A DNA stretch of 64,000 bases, from the NCBI RefSeq assembly GCF_901709675.1, contig NC_051087.1, positions 5,039,001-5,103,000 on the forward strand, written 5' to 3'. The stretch is from Syngnathus acus (lineage: Eukaryota > Chordata > Actinopteri > Syngnathiformes > Syngnathidae). Made by a program: the position numbers and the translations under genes. Positions 12,746 to 26,521 of the stretch are shown here, one piece after another (position 1 is the stretch's first letter; each line of letters begins with the position of its first letter). The notes under the pieces were generated by a model that saw nothing but the letters and a program-made list of their open reading frames with translations, was not told the DNA's origin and made no database searches.

Positions 12746-15700
12746 GTTGACGTCCCTCGTAATTCATACAGTGGCTTAAATATACATTTATGTGGATAAA
12801 TACAGAAGCTTCTGTAAATTTTGTTTCTATACTTTTTGAAATGAAAGATTCCCCCACAGACCGAAGCCTATTGACGTCAATTGACTTGTTGGTTTGCGGT
12901 TGAAAATCTTAGGCACATTTTGTTTTTCGCAGTAATACCTTGATCTTAAAATGCTGTTTTCCTGACAGCTCATCCTTCATGGAACTTTTCCGGTTCCGTT
13001 TTTTTCAAGGGTGGTCTGAAATGACCTTAGCCGAGCTTACAGCCTTAGCCACATACCGTAATTAAGACGCGTTAGTAAGTTGTCCTGTTTTTGAAGTCGT
13101 CTGACGTAAGCACTCAGATGTTATGTATTTTCTTGATAGCGAAAATAAATCCAGACTAATTTCTGCTAACAACCCAAGCTAACTTAGCTTCTTTCTGACA
13201 TATAAAGAACTTAGCCTCTCAGTCAAAACAAATCACTTCTATACATTGCCTTGAATGAATTACTTTCCCATTAGGTACCGTAGAGCTTTGACGCCATTTT
13301 GTAGCACATGATGCTTATTCACTCATTTGAATTTTATATTCTTGTAATCATAAAAGCTCATTACAAAACATGTTGTGGTTGCCCATACTTAACTTTACCA
13401 ATGCACTAATCTAGTTGACCTATTTTGACTGCTCAAAGCAGTGAGAGTCTCACCTGCAGCTCCATCTATATCCTTCCGTGAACTCTAGTGCACCCGTATC
13501 TAAGTCCAAATTGATTTGATTTACCTCGGTTGACTCGCGTCTCAGCCAAACGTTCCAGGGTCACGCCGCTTTGAGCTTTAGCCGTCGTCTGATCTGGCTG
13601 TAACCCCACAAACCGGCAGAGCCATATTAGCGCCAGAGTCTGGCCCGACCTGCGTCGGTAATGGCCGATTAATCGACTGGTGACAGTATCAAAGCTCCCC
13701 TCTGTCCCAAAGCGGCTTAGCTTCTCCAGAGCTGGGCCAGAGCACCCTGTTTTTGTACGTTGTAAAGCCGACGATGTGTTTTGGCTAGCGCTACTGCCTG
13801 CGCTGTCACAGACCTGCCTATTAAAAAAAGAAGGTACAAGCCCAAAATAACTGTTACCACTGCATGACACCAATAATTCCATCACTTTCAGAAAAGGAAA
13901 CTGCGCCGAAGCCCGCCGTGTAATTAGTGGCATGTGATCGAAAAGCAATATGGACAGCAGCGTTAGTGACAGAGGGAAACAGAAGCAGCTGTGCCGGCCG
14001 ACTCAAATAAGCACACACAACGGCCATGAGAGTAAACACAGTTTAAATCCACTCGGGATTACAAATCCACTTATAGTGGGTCAACTTGACTGTGTCAGCT
14101 GCAGATCCCACACTGATCCCGCTGCCTCGCCACACGGCTTCATGTTACATATTTGAAAGAACGCATATGAACACGATGAATTCCCACTTGAATAGTCTCC
14201 ACGTATTCTTTTTTCTCGCAGAAAGACACTTTACCCTCCAGTAACGACCCAGGCTTAACGTAACCACCAAAAAAATCGTTCGAATGACGACTTATTTTGA
14301 TAAACTTGTAAGTCGGGTATCTCAGGGCACTCGTTTATAAAAGCTAGGATTACACTAAAGATTTAGCAAATGTATTCTTTGTCAACAATTACTACTTTCC
14401 TGTTCGCCAGGGCTTTACCGAAAGAGCACAAAAACTGCCAATAGGTGAGTTTTTTTGCCACTAGAAAAAAAATTGTACACTGATAGGGAAAAATAGGGAA
14501 TAATTAAATTAAGAAGAAAAACGAAACTCATTTTTATACATCTTGACTATAAAATCTGTGTATCTTTGGGAGGAACTAAGATCAGGATTAGGAGTTAGAC
14601 TCTTCACTCAGTGTATTGGATCTTAAACTTTTATTTTCAAGATCAACTACAGAAGATAGGTCTTAATGATAATCTCATATATATTTACAATTTACAACTA
14701 GTATAAACATTTCTCAATAACTCTTGTGGCCTGGAATCGCGGGACTTTACCGTCATGCATTTCAGCCACGAGCGTTTAGACGTCGCCGTCTGTCGGGCAT
14801 CTCCGAGTTTAATTATCTCGCACATTGAATCTAACTGGCAATAAATAGATCTAAGTGGAAGAGCAAATGAGAGCACGGCAGCCAAGCAGCAGAGTGCATG
14901 TTTTCTGCCGATGAGCGAAGGAGCGCATCGTCTGAATGAGTAATGGCACATATGATATTGACTTTAATCACATCTGTTTATGTGATTTCATCTCGCTACA
15001 TTCCCAGCGGACCTTCGCTAGTTCTTGGAATGGACGACAGGCCTGCCAGTCTGCCAAAAATAATCGCTTGTTTGCTGCTATTTACTTAAATCTGTCAAAG
15101 AGGCACCAACGCTGTTCCGCTTTGCGTAATGGCGTCGACGCAAGGTCGTGCCAAGGCGTGCGATGTTCTTTACTGTTTTGGCACTTGAGTGCGAGAGTCC
15201 TGCGTTTCCAGGCGGCCTGAGCCAGAGGCTCGCTGACACGCTCACAGCCAGCTCCAGAGTGCGAGACGCCTCGGTATCTCCTGGCCGGGTTCATCTCCGT
15301 GTGAAACCGGAAAAAGTGTTTGACGCGTTGCATTTGTCAGAAGAGCAGTGTCATTTTTTTTTTTTTTAGGGTTGGGGGTCCAAAGTGCATGCAAGGTGAG
15401 CGGATGCCAGGCAGATGTCAGCTCACACATCCCCTCCCTTATTTCTTCTCTCCATCCGTCCTCCCGCACTTCATCATTTCTCCCAACTTCTGTCTCTCGT
15501 CTTTTTTTTGTTTTTTTCCTTTTCACATTGGGTCGGGAGGCATGACAGACCGCTCCCAGCTGGAACGAGCTCTGAAAGCATCCAGGGATATATCGGTTAT
15601 TATTAAACCTGCTCTCAGATTGCCAAATACCTCATCACTCATGTATGCACGCAGATTCATATGGACACATTCAGGCACCACCTGGAAGAGAGAGGCAAGC

Positions 15701-16144
15701 AAACACAGAAGATAGACTCTCACAAAGAGGAATAGAAAATAAGTTTCTGATGAGAAGTTTGGAGAAATATCATAAATCTTCCCCTCTGTGATGGCTAAAT
15801 GGCAAACACATGTCAAAGCTGTCTCCGTGGACGTTAGGTTTGCAGCTTCACTGTAATTCTTGCACCTCACCGAGTGAAGCCACCATGGGAAACTCTCATC
15901 ATGTGATGTGATTAAAACATGGCACACAAGAATGGCACGGAGTCACATGAGAACCTCAGCCAGGTTGAACTCATTTGGGAAGAACAAAATGTGCCCTCAA
16001 AATAAAAAATACCATCCATCATCATGGGCAACATTCAAATACAGTAGTGTAGTAGGCTTAAGTGTTCATCAAAAAAGCTTTTATTCCTAAATTGCATAGC
16101 GGATGCTGAACATCAACAATATGACTAAATATAGTCAAATTCAA

Positions 16145-16365
16145 AGTACTAAAATGCAAATTAAAATAACAAAATAAATAATAAAATAACATATAATAAA
16201 AAATACATAAATTAGCAAAATATTTTCAAAATATTCTTAAATCCATTAGTTAAATACTAAATTGTAAATAAAATAATAAAAAATACATAAATTAGCTAAA
16301 TATTTTCAAAATATTCTTACATACAGTAGATTTGTATTAAAATGTTAAATACTAAATCGTACTAA
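16145..16365. repeat. Diverged tandem duplication in AT-rich DNA, offset about 80 bp
   Basis: A segment starting AAATACATAAATTAGC at 16201 is repeated at 16281. Both copies continue into TATTTTCAAAATATTCTTA with one or two changes. TTAAATACTAAATTGTA (16250-16266) returns as TTAAATACTAAATCGTA at 16345, about 15 bases later than expected because of an insertion. This is a local duplication followed by divergence. Confidence 0.85.
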
Positions 16366-18299
16366 GAGCCTGCATATTCCACTGATGCAGTAGTTTTAGT
16401 GTAAATAAAAATGGCACACAATTGAGTGGAAATATCTGCCACATGTTCAACTGAGCCAGTTCGGTTCACTTTACATTAGGTTTCCATAACAATCAGGATT
16501 GGCACCAAATATCTTTCTGCCATGCGTTTGCCTAAATTCACGTTAAAATTTGTCGTTTTGACCAAATTAAATCGGATCTGGGCCAATGCTTAATGCCTTC
16601 TTTGCTTTTAGCATAACGAACAATCCAACAGTGATTTAAACACACAACCTCCTTGGCATGGGAGGTTAATATAAATCTAAGACTAAAATCAAAGAGCATA
16701 AGCAGACCTTGATTACGACATCAATTTTTGGCTTGCGATGTCATACGGGGGATTTCAGCTTTCAAACATGATCTCAAAAGCGAGTCAAAACATCTGAATT
16801 AAGTACAGATGTCTTCGAGGCCTCATGTCTAAACACTATCTACAAATTGAGTGCCTTTTTTCTTGTTTTCCTTGCACGCTACCATGTTTTAAATTAAAAT
16901 GAATCAATCTTACGAGTGTTCCCTGAACGTTTCATTCTGGTCTGGCTTCTTTTGCATAATTACTTGACCCCCCCCCCCTTTGGGATAAAATATCTTAACT
17001 TTTCATTCCTATCCAACACCTAAGTATGTTTTGACTTCTTCTCTTGTACTCTCGGACTATAAAACTGTAATTTGAGCTTCTGTTATCCCTTTTCTCGCGG
17101 CATTGCATTGAGCCACGTTTTCATGGGACTCAAAGAGCTTTGGTAAAACATTGAACTTGAACTTGACTGGGTCAAAGCCAGTTGGAAGCCATCCCCCGCC
17201 CCCCCCCCCTCGTCACTACTAGTTGCGCCCTCCTCGCCCTTTCTCTCACTGTCGGATTAAGGAGCAGTGGCGGCATCAAAAGGGCCTGTCACCACTGGAA
17301 TTAATAGAACGCCACACGTGCGTGAAGGCAACGTTGTGCAACTTGAGCCCGGCCCGGGTGTTTGGAGATTGGACAAAGAGGTATTAACAGCATTGAAAGG
17401 GGGCGAGGTTGTCCCAGTCAAGGTTAGAGGGCAAGCAAAGGAAAGCAAGTGTGAAAATGAAATATAGTGTGGGTTTTTCCCAAGAATGTACATGTGTTGA
17501 AAAGCCGGGGCAGGGGGAGGAAGGTTATGTTTAAAGGTGAAATCCTCAGAGGCTACACGGGGGGGAAGTGTTCAATCAGCGGAGAGGCACTTAACACAAC
17601 TTAAGGCCTAATGTCACGCTTGCTTACACTTCACATGGTCCCTCGTGGTTTCTTATCGGCTATTTTCATCGAGGCGAGGCTGCGAGCGGCCTGGCTTTAC
17701 GGCGACTCGGTAAATGTAAACAACAGTGTGGCCTTTTGCGAAGGATTGGAAGGCGTGTCAGAAAGGTTCCAGGATTGGTGTCACGATTCTAATGTTGTTA
17801 AAATGAACTAAACCACATGTTTACAAAAAGATGAGTTATGGCAGGAATGCTTGTGGTTGAGCAAAATGATCTGAGCATCTGTCAGTTCCCTTCACTACTT
17901 TCACTTGACCAGATGGATCCAAAGGCGTTGTGACAAAGCTGACTTTCAGGAGTAATGTTCCCCATCAAACAATAGCTGTATTACCACAAAAGATTGAAAA
18001 AAAACGGGGTTGGACAGAAAAGAATGAGCGCGATCTTTTTACATACAAGACGTACCTGCAAGTGCTCCGGGGTGTCTCAGTAGAATAAACTGTATTTCAT
18101 TACCTGACACCTGATCGGGGATAAACAAAGCTACTTTTGGAACTTAGTAGCCGAGATGAATGTACAGCATGTCAGTTTTGACACCGGTGCTGTACAGAGC
18201 CCCAGTAAAGACACAACCACTGCTAGGAACAAGCCACCCCTGTGTTTCCCCTCCTCCTGCATATCCTGCCTGCCCCGTCTCTTCAGGAAACGCTCCTCC

Positions 18300-18334
18300 T
18301 CCCTCCCTTCCTTCCTCCCTCCCTCCCTCCCTTT
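18300..18334. repeat. (CCCT/CCTT)n pyrimidine microsatellite
   Basis: Tetranucleotide pyrimidine repeat CCCT with CCTT variants in the middle of a longer C/T-rich stretch. Confidence 0.9.
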
Positions 18335-18746
18335 TCACCCCCTTGACTGTTGTCTGGGGCCTTTATCACCGCTCGGCCCCCTTTCCTCTTTCTGTCTATC
18401 TGCGAGGATGAAAGAGTCAGTGAGAGTCTTGTCTCCCCCGTGTACATATATATCGTTGTCAGCGCAAGTGTTTCTTTGTAGCCCGAGGGGGGGCTGCTGT
18501 GTGAGGGGCTCCCATTTAGTCTGAGCAGGTGGGCTCCCGCTCCTACAGTTCTGTTAATCACTTCTTTCTCTATGCGCCCGACTGGGTCAGGCTGAGGGCA
18601 GTTGACATACAGGCAGCCCACTGTTAATTCCTGCCCGAGCGAGGAGACGTCAATGGATGACGAGGCGCACGGTGTGCTTATTAGCCCATGTAGGAATGCG
18701 TCGGGTCGTGGTTGAGAAATGTAGCTGGAGTGTCCTTACTGTCGTC

Positions 18747-18763
18747 TTTTTTTTTTTTTTTTT
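18747..18763. repeat. T17 homopolymer
   Basis: Seventeen T residues, about 60 bp upstream of the short palindromic MITE at 18826. Confidence 0.9.
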
Positions 18764-18825
18764 ATATCCCACGTGCCTATTTTAACTAAAAAAAAATTCT
18801 CCATTGTGATAATTTGTCCAAAAAT

Positions 18826-18932
18826 AATTACCGTAATTTTCTGACTGTAAGCCGCACCAGCTAAAACTCGTGATTCCAGGTTTAAAATCAGCGAAAAAGG
18901 TTGCGGTTTATAGTCCGAAATTTACGGTAATT
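18826..18932. mobile_element. Short palindromic MITE (107 bp) with 31-bp inverted ends
   Basis: Left arm 18826-18856 (AATTACCGTAA to AAGCCGCA) and right arm 18902-18932 (TGCGGTTTA to TTACGGTAATT) are inverted repeats matching at 27 of 31 positions, around a 45-bp spacer. Such a short element cannot encode a transposase and would depend on one elsewhere. The outermost bases are TTA/TAA or TA, compatible with a target-site duplication included in the palindrome. The superfamily is not determined. Confidence 0.75.
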
Positions 18933-20216
18933 CCTTTTGTGGGACTTCTTTTGTTTTTTTATTAACTGTAAATGTTTTTTTTTATTGGCATTGAGGGCAG
19001 CCTTGTGATAGGAAAGATGATTTAAGAAACTGTGAATTCTCTGAAACATATGACTGCCGGTCAAATTGCTTGCCAGACAGTTGATCAACCCTGCAAGTCA
19101 ACAAACTGTCTGCATCTGATAGGAAGTCACTTAGAGGGTTTGTGATAAACTTGTTCATTTGTCCAAATGCCATTTGGAAAAGATTCCATGTTGTGATGGA
19201 GGGAAAAGTACAGCTCTGGCTGCAATGAAAATAAAATAATAGCCAGGTGCTTGTAAATTAACCGACTACAACATGTGATGTCCAGTTTGGGATCTTTGTT
19301 GTTGACGTTTCCTCACTGCTCAGATCTAAGTATATCTACGAGCAAAAGTATCGGGCTACTGTATATATTTTCACCACTGACTGTTGCGCAAATGCAGCTC
19401 ATACCTCATTTCCTGGCCAGCGTCCAGTTTAAACGACAGACACTCCTAGCGGACCGGTCAGAGTATTAACAGTGAAAGGGGATCACCTTTAATCTCAGAT
19501 TAAAAAAAAAAAAGTTACATGTATTGTGAGCTGTTGGGTATTATTTCAGATACTTTGGCCGGCAACCAAGACATTTCTAAATCTGGAAAGGATTGCTGCA
19601 TGTGTGCGAAGAAAAGTACAGCGGGTTCATTGTGTCTTTTTCTGTCTGAGTGAGGACGGGGAACTATTGTATGCATACCTTCCCTAAAATCCCCGCTTAG
19701 GTATGTTGCAAAGAAAATGGAAAAGTCGGCGAATTAAGTCGGAAACCACCTCCCGTTTCTTCCCTCCTTCTCGCCAGCATTGATGTTTCTTTTTTAATGT
19801 TGCTTTTCTCCCCATCAGGCTTAATGCCTACTTACAGCTCCATTTAGGCTGCATGCGTGGAAATTGGGTAGGGGATCTTGTGGGTTTTGTGTCCTTGGAG
19901 ATAACCAGTGAGTGGGAGGTGACAAAGGTAGCATAAGCTGTTTGAGTGCATGTGCGTGTCTCCTGTTTTAAGTGCAGGAATAGATCTCTGACAAACTCAA
20001 AGTGCGGAGGGGTGCGCATTTGTCAGCGTTGTTTGAAAAGCCAGAGGAGAGCTAATCTGCGCCAGGCACTCCACCTTGCATTTCAGCAGCCCGTCAACTC
20101 TGCCTGGCCTCACTCGATTGAATATCGCCGGCGTGTCACTAAATCCGAAATGTTGGGAAAGTCCTGAATAACTTTTTCTCAATCGCGAGCAACCTGAGAG
20201 TCTGATTCATGACGTA

Positions 20217-20290
20217 GGTGTCAAACTCAAGGCCCAGGGGTTAGATACGGCCCGCCACATCATTGTATTTGTCCCGCGAAGACAAACTAT
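20217..20290 (+). repeat. Dispersed transposon fragment, family A copy 2
   Basis: Starts GGTGTCAAACTCAAGGCCC and continues AGGGGTTAGATACGGCCCG and CACATCATTGTATTTG. It aligns with the reverse complement of 1515-1571. It has no coding capacity. Confidence 0.7.
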
Positions 20291-23200
20291 CAATCCTAAA
20301 GTTACAATTTATCTTCATAGACATTGCTAGCCATTGTTATTACCATTCATCTTTTTAAATCTGCACATCACAGTCATGATCAGCTTGGCATTATTATCTC
20401 CTCGATCATCATCCTTGTTCCGGGTACTCAGTATGGTAATCCTCTCTAAAGCAATCCCTCATATCCCAGATTCACCATCAATCTATCAATAATCCAGAAT
20501 AATCACTCTTAGCTCCCAAGCAGAAGAAGGAAAGTGGTTTTTGCCAGCACAATAGATCATAAAGACCTCAACAGAGCAGGACGGGCTTGTTGATCACGCT
20601 CTCCGATGTTGTCAAATGATAAATGGGATGCCTTTTTGCCTTTTTACCCTAATGGTATTTAATGGTGCTTAAGCACTTTACAATACGTCCCGCGTTCATC
20701 CAGTCACGCTGATGGCTCATCAGGATCCTATTAGGTGTGGCCACGCTGTTCGACGAAGTTCCGAGACACTCCGAGTGAGCTCTACAGCAGTCGTGACATG
20801 AGCGTTTTTCTTTCTTTCTGCCTCTCGTCTCCGGAGACAGACAATCAACGAGGGCCTCAGTAGTTTTGCCGCAAAGCCCTTGAGTGGATGACATCACTAC
20901 CTCCGTTAATGATGCCGTAGGTCACGAGCTATCCGCATGTTGTGACTTCATACGCTCCTCCGCTGAACTTTATGGTAAGATTAGAAACAGTTGTTACCAG
21001 CCAGCCTTTTTATGAACAGCTCGTTGTGATGGATTTTTTTTTTTCCCGTCTCTCTTTTTCTGTTGGTCTTACAAGCAGATCGATTCTTCTACTTTAGGCT
21101 AACCGGGTGTAAGAATTCGTATTAGCTGAGTAAGGGGCAGACACAGCTGGGCAGTGGTTGAGGAGGAAAGAAAATAATTAGAAGCGAGGCAATGATGGAG
21201 AGAATGGGGGAGGAAGATAATTGCAGGAAAGGGGATTATTAGTTTGTCACTATCCGCAGTTTAAAAGCTCTCAGAGCAAGGCCGCGGATAAGTGAAATCA
21301 TATGGCTCTCTCGTCGCAGAGTGTGTGCTGACGATTGCGGGCCGCTTCAATGTAGCGGCAAACGCTTGTACAACTTGGCTCATTAAAAGTCGTTGATGAT
21401 ACGCTCCATATGGAGCTAGGTTCAGTGTGTCATCTTAGCGCTAGTGTCGTGTTTTTTCATACGTATATCATGGTTTTTTTTTTTCACGTCTTTTGAAATA
21501 GTTTTCTGAGCCGACGTATGTTCTTCTGAACATACAGATTTTTTTGTATTCGTTTGATGCTCAATTTTCCCTCAAGATGGATTTAGTCAAAAGCCCATGC
21601 CTACTAAAAATTTATTTAAAGTCCCTTTTAAATGACGCACACAGTTAACTGTCTTGTAAATTTCACACACCACCGACAACTCAGCCAAATGGTTTAAAAA
21701 GTTGCACAATGAGGTACACTATGTAAAACTGAACATAAAATAAGATTTCAAAATGATAAACTATGACACTTCCGCTGTGATAAGAGTCGCTAGCTCCCAG
21801 CTAGGCCTTGTATGAACAACCATCGGCATTGATCGTGAATAACCGCGTAAACCGGAAAGGCTCAAACTACAAAAGAAAGAATAACTCATCCCGGCTTGGA
21901 ACACTATCAGGTTGGTCTCGGCTGATGCATGTTAAAAAAAAACAAAAAAACGTCTGTTCAGTGTCTAACCTCCAGGTGTGAGCTCTTGTGAAGTCGCCTC
22001 TTGATCGCCATCTGCATGCCTCCTCTACTCGCCGTGAAGGTCCTTGGCTTTGCAACATCGCATGAGCTGCACAATCAAATGTAACACTTATAAGCTCAAA
22101 CCCAAACACTTAACTGCGCTATTTGTCGAAAAAGCCTCGCCGGCGGGGAGACACTTGAAAAAGACAAAGAGCTGAATGAAACAGCGTAATGATGTGTTTG
22201 ACGGAGATAGCGCTAGGAGCCTCAGCCTTTCAGGTGATAAATACTGTAACACTGACTGTTGTACGCAATTTGTTCTTAGAAAGCGAAGGTGACATGAAAT
22301 AAGCTGCCCAGACACTAACGACTGATTTATATTTTTTTTCTAATCGTAAGCAAATACCATTTAAAAGCTAAAAGCAACAACCGAATGTCTCGATCTTGTT
22401 TTCGGTCATAATCCTCTTAAGCTTCATGTTTGCTCTGTGTGACATGACAATTAATCACCGTGAACTTGGGCAACGTAGTTTGTTTGCTTTTAATCCAGTT
22501 GAGTTCATGTGAAAGAATAACCATTTGAGGATATATCCTCTCACATATCTGAACACGATAACACTAGAATAAAACAGAAATTTAATATTTCAGCGTTAGA
22601 AGTGTTTTTAGCTACTATACATTAATAATAATAAATGATTATTTACATGTCCTTAGGGAATTTGGCTTAAATATTTCTTGGGCCATAATTTATTGGTTGC
22701 ACTCTAATCTTTATATATAATTGATAGATAAAGATGAGAATTAAGCCATGATCTGCAAATCAAGCCTGCTATCTTACAGCCAAACCTCAGAACAAACAAT
22801 AGAGGGGGAGAAAAAAAAAAGATTGAGTCCATCACAAGACTTTTTGAAAGCCTCCGGTCACCTCCTATCTCACCACAACAATCTCCCCCTGTCTTTGTCC
22901 TTATCTAGTACGCCCTCGTTCAACCCTTACCAGCTTTACCTCGGGTTTTTTGGCAGTTTTTGCAGCCGCTTTGCTCAACAGCAATCCAGGTCGAACCAGT
23001 GAAAGGCCTTAATGAGCAAAATCCCCGCAAAGCTGCAAATACGGGGATGGTTAGAGGCTTATATCGCCTTACGTTGACGACAGAATATGTTCAATGGGAA
23101 ATCTTCACGTAGGAATTAATAGAGCGTAAACCCTCAAGTCGCTTTCACTTTGTGAATTGTTGTGAGTGTACAACCAAAACACAAAGCGATTCAGCTTAAC

Positions 23201-23611
23201 TAATAAAAAAAAATCATAATTGTGTATAATGGAAGATGTTACAAAACATCAACCCATCTTAAAAGCTCTTTTCCAAAATGTGATGGAAAAAAATGATAAC
23301 ATAACAATCATAACATTCAGTCGTGTACAAAATCTTATCTTTGTTTTGTTTGTCCCCATTTCTAATCTACTTAACGGTGACAAGACTTTAAGAGATGATC
23401 TGATAATAACGTCAATAAATCACATTACACTTACAGATTAAAAAGTTCAAAAGAATGTTTTGGTTGAAGAAAGGTTTAGTTCACAACTTGTCATTGTATT
23501 TAATGTCATTTCATACATCAAAAGCATTAGCGGTATCGGTTCTTGGTATCGGTGAGTGTTACTCCCACTTGTATGAGTCTGGAAAAAAGAAGTCTTGAAC
23601 ATTCCTACTTG

Positions 23612-23725
23612 TGACCATTCCAGGATTTAGTCTGTCTTTCTCCTGTACTGAGCTTGGATAGACTCCAGCTCCCCACGACCCTCAATGGATAAGTACTTTA
23701 AAAAATGGAGGGGGGAACAGGTTCA
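23612..23725 (+). repeat. tRNA-derived SINE tail fragment
   Basis: The tail words CTTGGATAGACTCCAGCTC (23651-23669) and CACGACCCTCAATGGATAAG (23677-23696), followed by AAAAAATGGAG, match the 3' end of the common teleost tRNA-SINE. The tRNA-like head is absent, so this is a truncated copy. Confidence 0.65.
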
Positions 23726-24520
23726 AAACAATGAAAAGTCTACTTCACTATGATTGGAAGGATGAACTTTCGCCCACGTGAGTGACATTTTGTGCCAATA
23801 ATGGAGTTTCATCGCCCAAAGGTCATTTTTAGTATGACGTTGGAAAATTACAGTACTTGTTTGTTCTCTTCTTCATCCTCATGTTGCATTCTTTTTCACG
23901 TGGACGCTGAGATGAGGTGCCATCTGACTTTAGGCAAGCGGCACTTCCACGTGTACGGGACGGCTGCGCATCGCGTCGATGTGGCTGGAACTCGTAGAGC
24001 GATAAACGTGGAGTTATATAGGGACAGAGTAGGCGTTTGTGGTGGAGTATTAAGAAATGAAAAGCACATTTTCATGATTTCATTCCGTCACACCGCTCTC
24101 CCTTTCACTCTCGCTGTTACACTCCCCCCTGTGTGTTTATTTTCTTCCATTCCCGCTTCCCTCGCTCACTCCTCCATCCATCTCCTCTTTCTCCCTGTCA
24201 GTTAGCTCATGTAAACTTTGCCTTCGCTCATTGTTTTGCCAAAAGAAATGTGCCTCTGCTTTTGATTAAGCCTCGCGCGTCCCACTTTTATTCCTTCTCA
24301 ATCGTGGGATTTGGGATTTTATGTAGCAATAAGTACAGGCCAGGAGGAAAGAGTGTGTAAAAGAATAGAGAGAAGAGAAGGACCAAAGTTTGGAATTATT
24401 TCACTCTTGGAGAAAAAAAAAAACATCAAATGCAACGGAGAACTATCTTACACAACCAGGCTCTAACTTAAAGTAAACATCCTCAGCTAATTGAACATTA
24501 TTGAACAAATGGTAACAAAA

Positions 24521-24568
24521 TATCTATCTATCTATCGATCGATCGATCGATCGATCTATCGATCTATT
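24521..24568. repeat. (TATC)n(GATC)n compound microsatellite, self-complementary core
   Basis: Three TATC units are followed by about five uninterrupted CGAT/GATC units, then interrupted GATCTATC. The GATC part is its own reverse complement and can fold into a hairpin or cruciform. Confidence 0.95.
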
Positions 24569-24616
24569 TAAAATAAACACAGAACAAGCGCTTTTATACA
24601 AAAAAGGTGCTCAGAC

Positions 24617-24720
24617 TAGCTAGCAGTTCCCGCTGTGGTTAGCTAGCAGTTAGCCAGTATGTTGTCTTCCCGCTGTGGTTAGCTAGCAGTTAGCCAGTAT
24701 GTTGTCTCCCCGCTGTGTTT
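24617..24720. repeat. 40-bp tandem minisatellite, about 2.5 copies
   Basis: The unit begins CGCTGTGGTTAGCTAGCAGT and continues TAGCCAGTATGTTGTCTTCC. It occurs at 24631 and 24671, and its first ten bases recur with one change at 24711. A partial copy (TAGCTAGCAGTTCC) precedes it. Copies 1 and 2 are identical over their first 36 bases, so the duplication is recent. Confidence 0.93.
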
Positions 24721-26481
24721 ACATCATTGACCTGTGTATCAACTTTTTAAGACATTTAATTAACTTCATGTCGTCCCATCAGATTTTTTTTTCCAACCTA
24801 CATCCTGCAAACCCTCGGATGTTTATCGGTGGCCCTTCACGTCATATGCATGCGGCGAAGACAGACAAAGCAGTTTGCACGAGTGTGCATCTCCATGTGA
24901 ACATTGCGCAGATGTTGCTCAGAGCTGTGGATGGCAGCCGCACCTGTCTGCCAGCTGTTTGTCGTCCCTTGAGGGTGTCAGCTGCTTGACTGGCAGGTGA
25001 GGAGGCCCTGGGCTCTTAGCCACAACACAGCTGGCCGTGCCCAGATGCCCAGTTAGGACAGAATGTGTGTGTGTGTTTTCTGGGCTTGCCTCAGTAACCT
25101 TAGCTTTTTTTTCTTCCTCTCCAACATCAAGCTACAGTAAGCTACGTTGTTGTTGGGTGGCAAACAGGTGAAATGGACTTTTTACTGGTTCGCTTTTGTC
25201 ACTTGCCAACTTCAACACAGTCCGGCGCTTCGTCATTCTTCTTACTCACTCACTCCACTTTCCCCCCTCTATGCTCCGAGGGGTTGGGCCCCATGGAAAC
25301 ACATAAAAAATGGGGGCCCATTAAGCATTTAATGTAATGCACTAATATGTTTTGAAACTCCTTGTAAGTTACGGGCCCAAAGAATCGTTAACTATTTCCT
25401 GGCATTTACGGCACCCCTGCCTGCTGGTGTCACCCCCCTTCCCCGCCCCCCTTCTTCCTCCACACCCTCCTCCTCTCCTTCCTTCCCTTGTTGCCGCTCT
25501 TTCTCCGGTTCCCTCCATCTCCCCTTTTCCACATAAAGCTGTTTTTCATAGAAGCCCATGCAGCCTGGAATAGCATTCCCCCGGGCGCTGCAGGGTGAAA
25601 CATTAGACTTTTCTGAGCCGCAGCCAAACAGATGCTGGCTCTTGGAGTCCCACCAGAAACAGGCCTTCATGCTTTTTTTTTTTCCCCCCTCGTTTTTATC
25701 GCTCTCTTTTTCATTCGCCCTCTGTCTAGTTCCTCCTCTCTCTTTCTTTCATGCTTTTTGTCGCTCCCATTTCTGTACCTGTCTCATCTTGACACTCCCG
25801 TCCGTCCCTCCTCTCTCCCGGGGACCGTAGCTCAGCGTCGTTAGACTTGTCCACGCTGACTTGAAATGTGGTAACAGTCTGCCTCCATTAAACCACTTAC
25901 AATAACCCCTTTTACACCGCCTGTAAAAGTTTTTTTGGGAGTCAAAATGGAATCGAGCCGACAGTTTCCCACCTTCAGAGATAGACTCGCTGACTGTGTG
26001 TAAGGGAATGCCCGAGAGGCCGGAGTGAAGTTTCGACGTTCGCTCCTCCCAGCTTGTTCAAAGCAAATGTCGCCGACCGACAACAGTTTTATAGGTCATG
26101 TCGTTCAATTATCTGATTATCTGAGACAAGATCCCACTTTGCTGGCTCTTGTGTCTCTCATGCAACTATTTCGATGCATAAAAACTTTATCCCTAACGTC
26201 CTTTGTCCACACTCTTAAATTTTCCCTTTTAGCCGTCTTCTCTCCCAAGTCTCGTCCTACCTCTTCTAGTTCCAGGCAGGCTGGCTTGCCTCGCCTCTTT
26301 CATTCACGCTCCCCCTATAGCTCACTCCACGACTTGTCTCTCCCCCCCCCTTCTTGCTTCGTCTTTAAATTTTCCTGAACCCAAGGACCCGTCTGTTACG
26401 TAAATGGGTTAAACACAGACACACATGTGCACACATACAGTATGAACTCACTCATGGCTGCACGTACAAACCCTCTTTTCA

Positions 26482-26482
<1 letters not shown>

Positions 26483-26517
<35 letters not shown>

Positions 26518-26521
26518 ACAC
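26483..26521. repeat. (CA)n microsatellite
   Basis: About fifteen CA units, one TA interruption, then four more. Confidence 0.95.
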
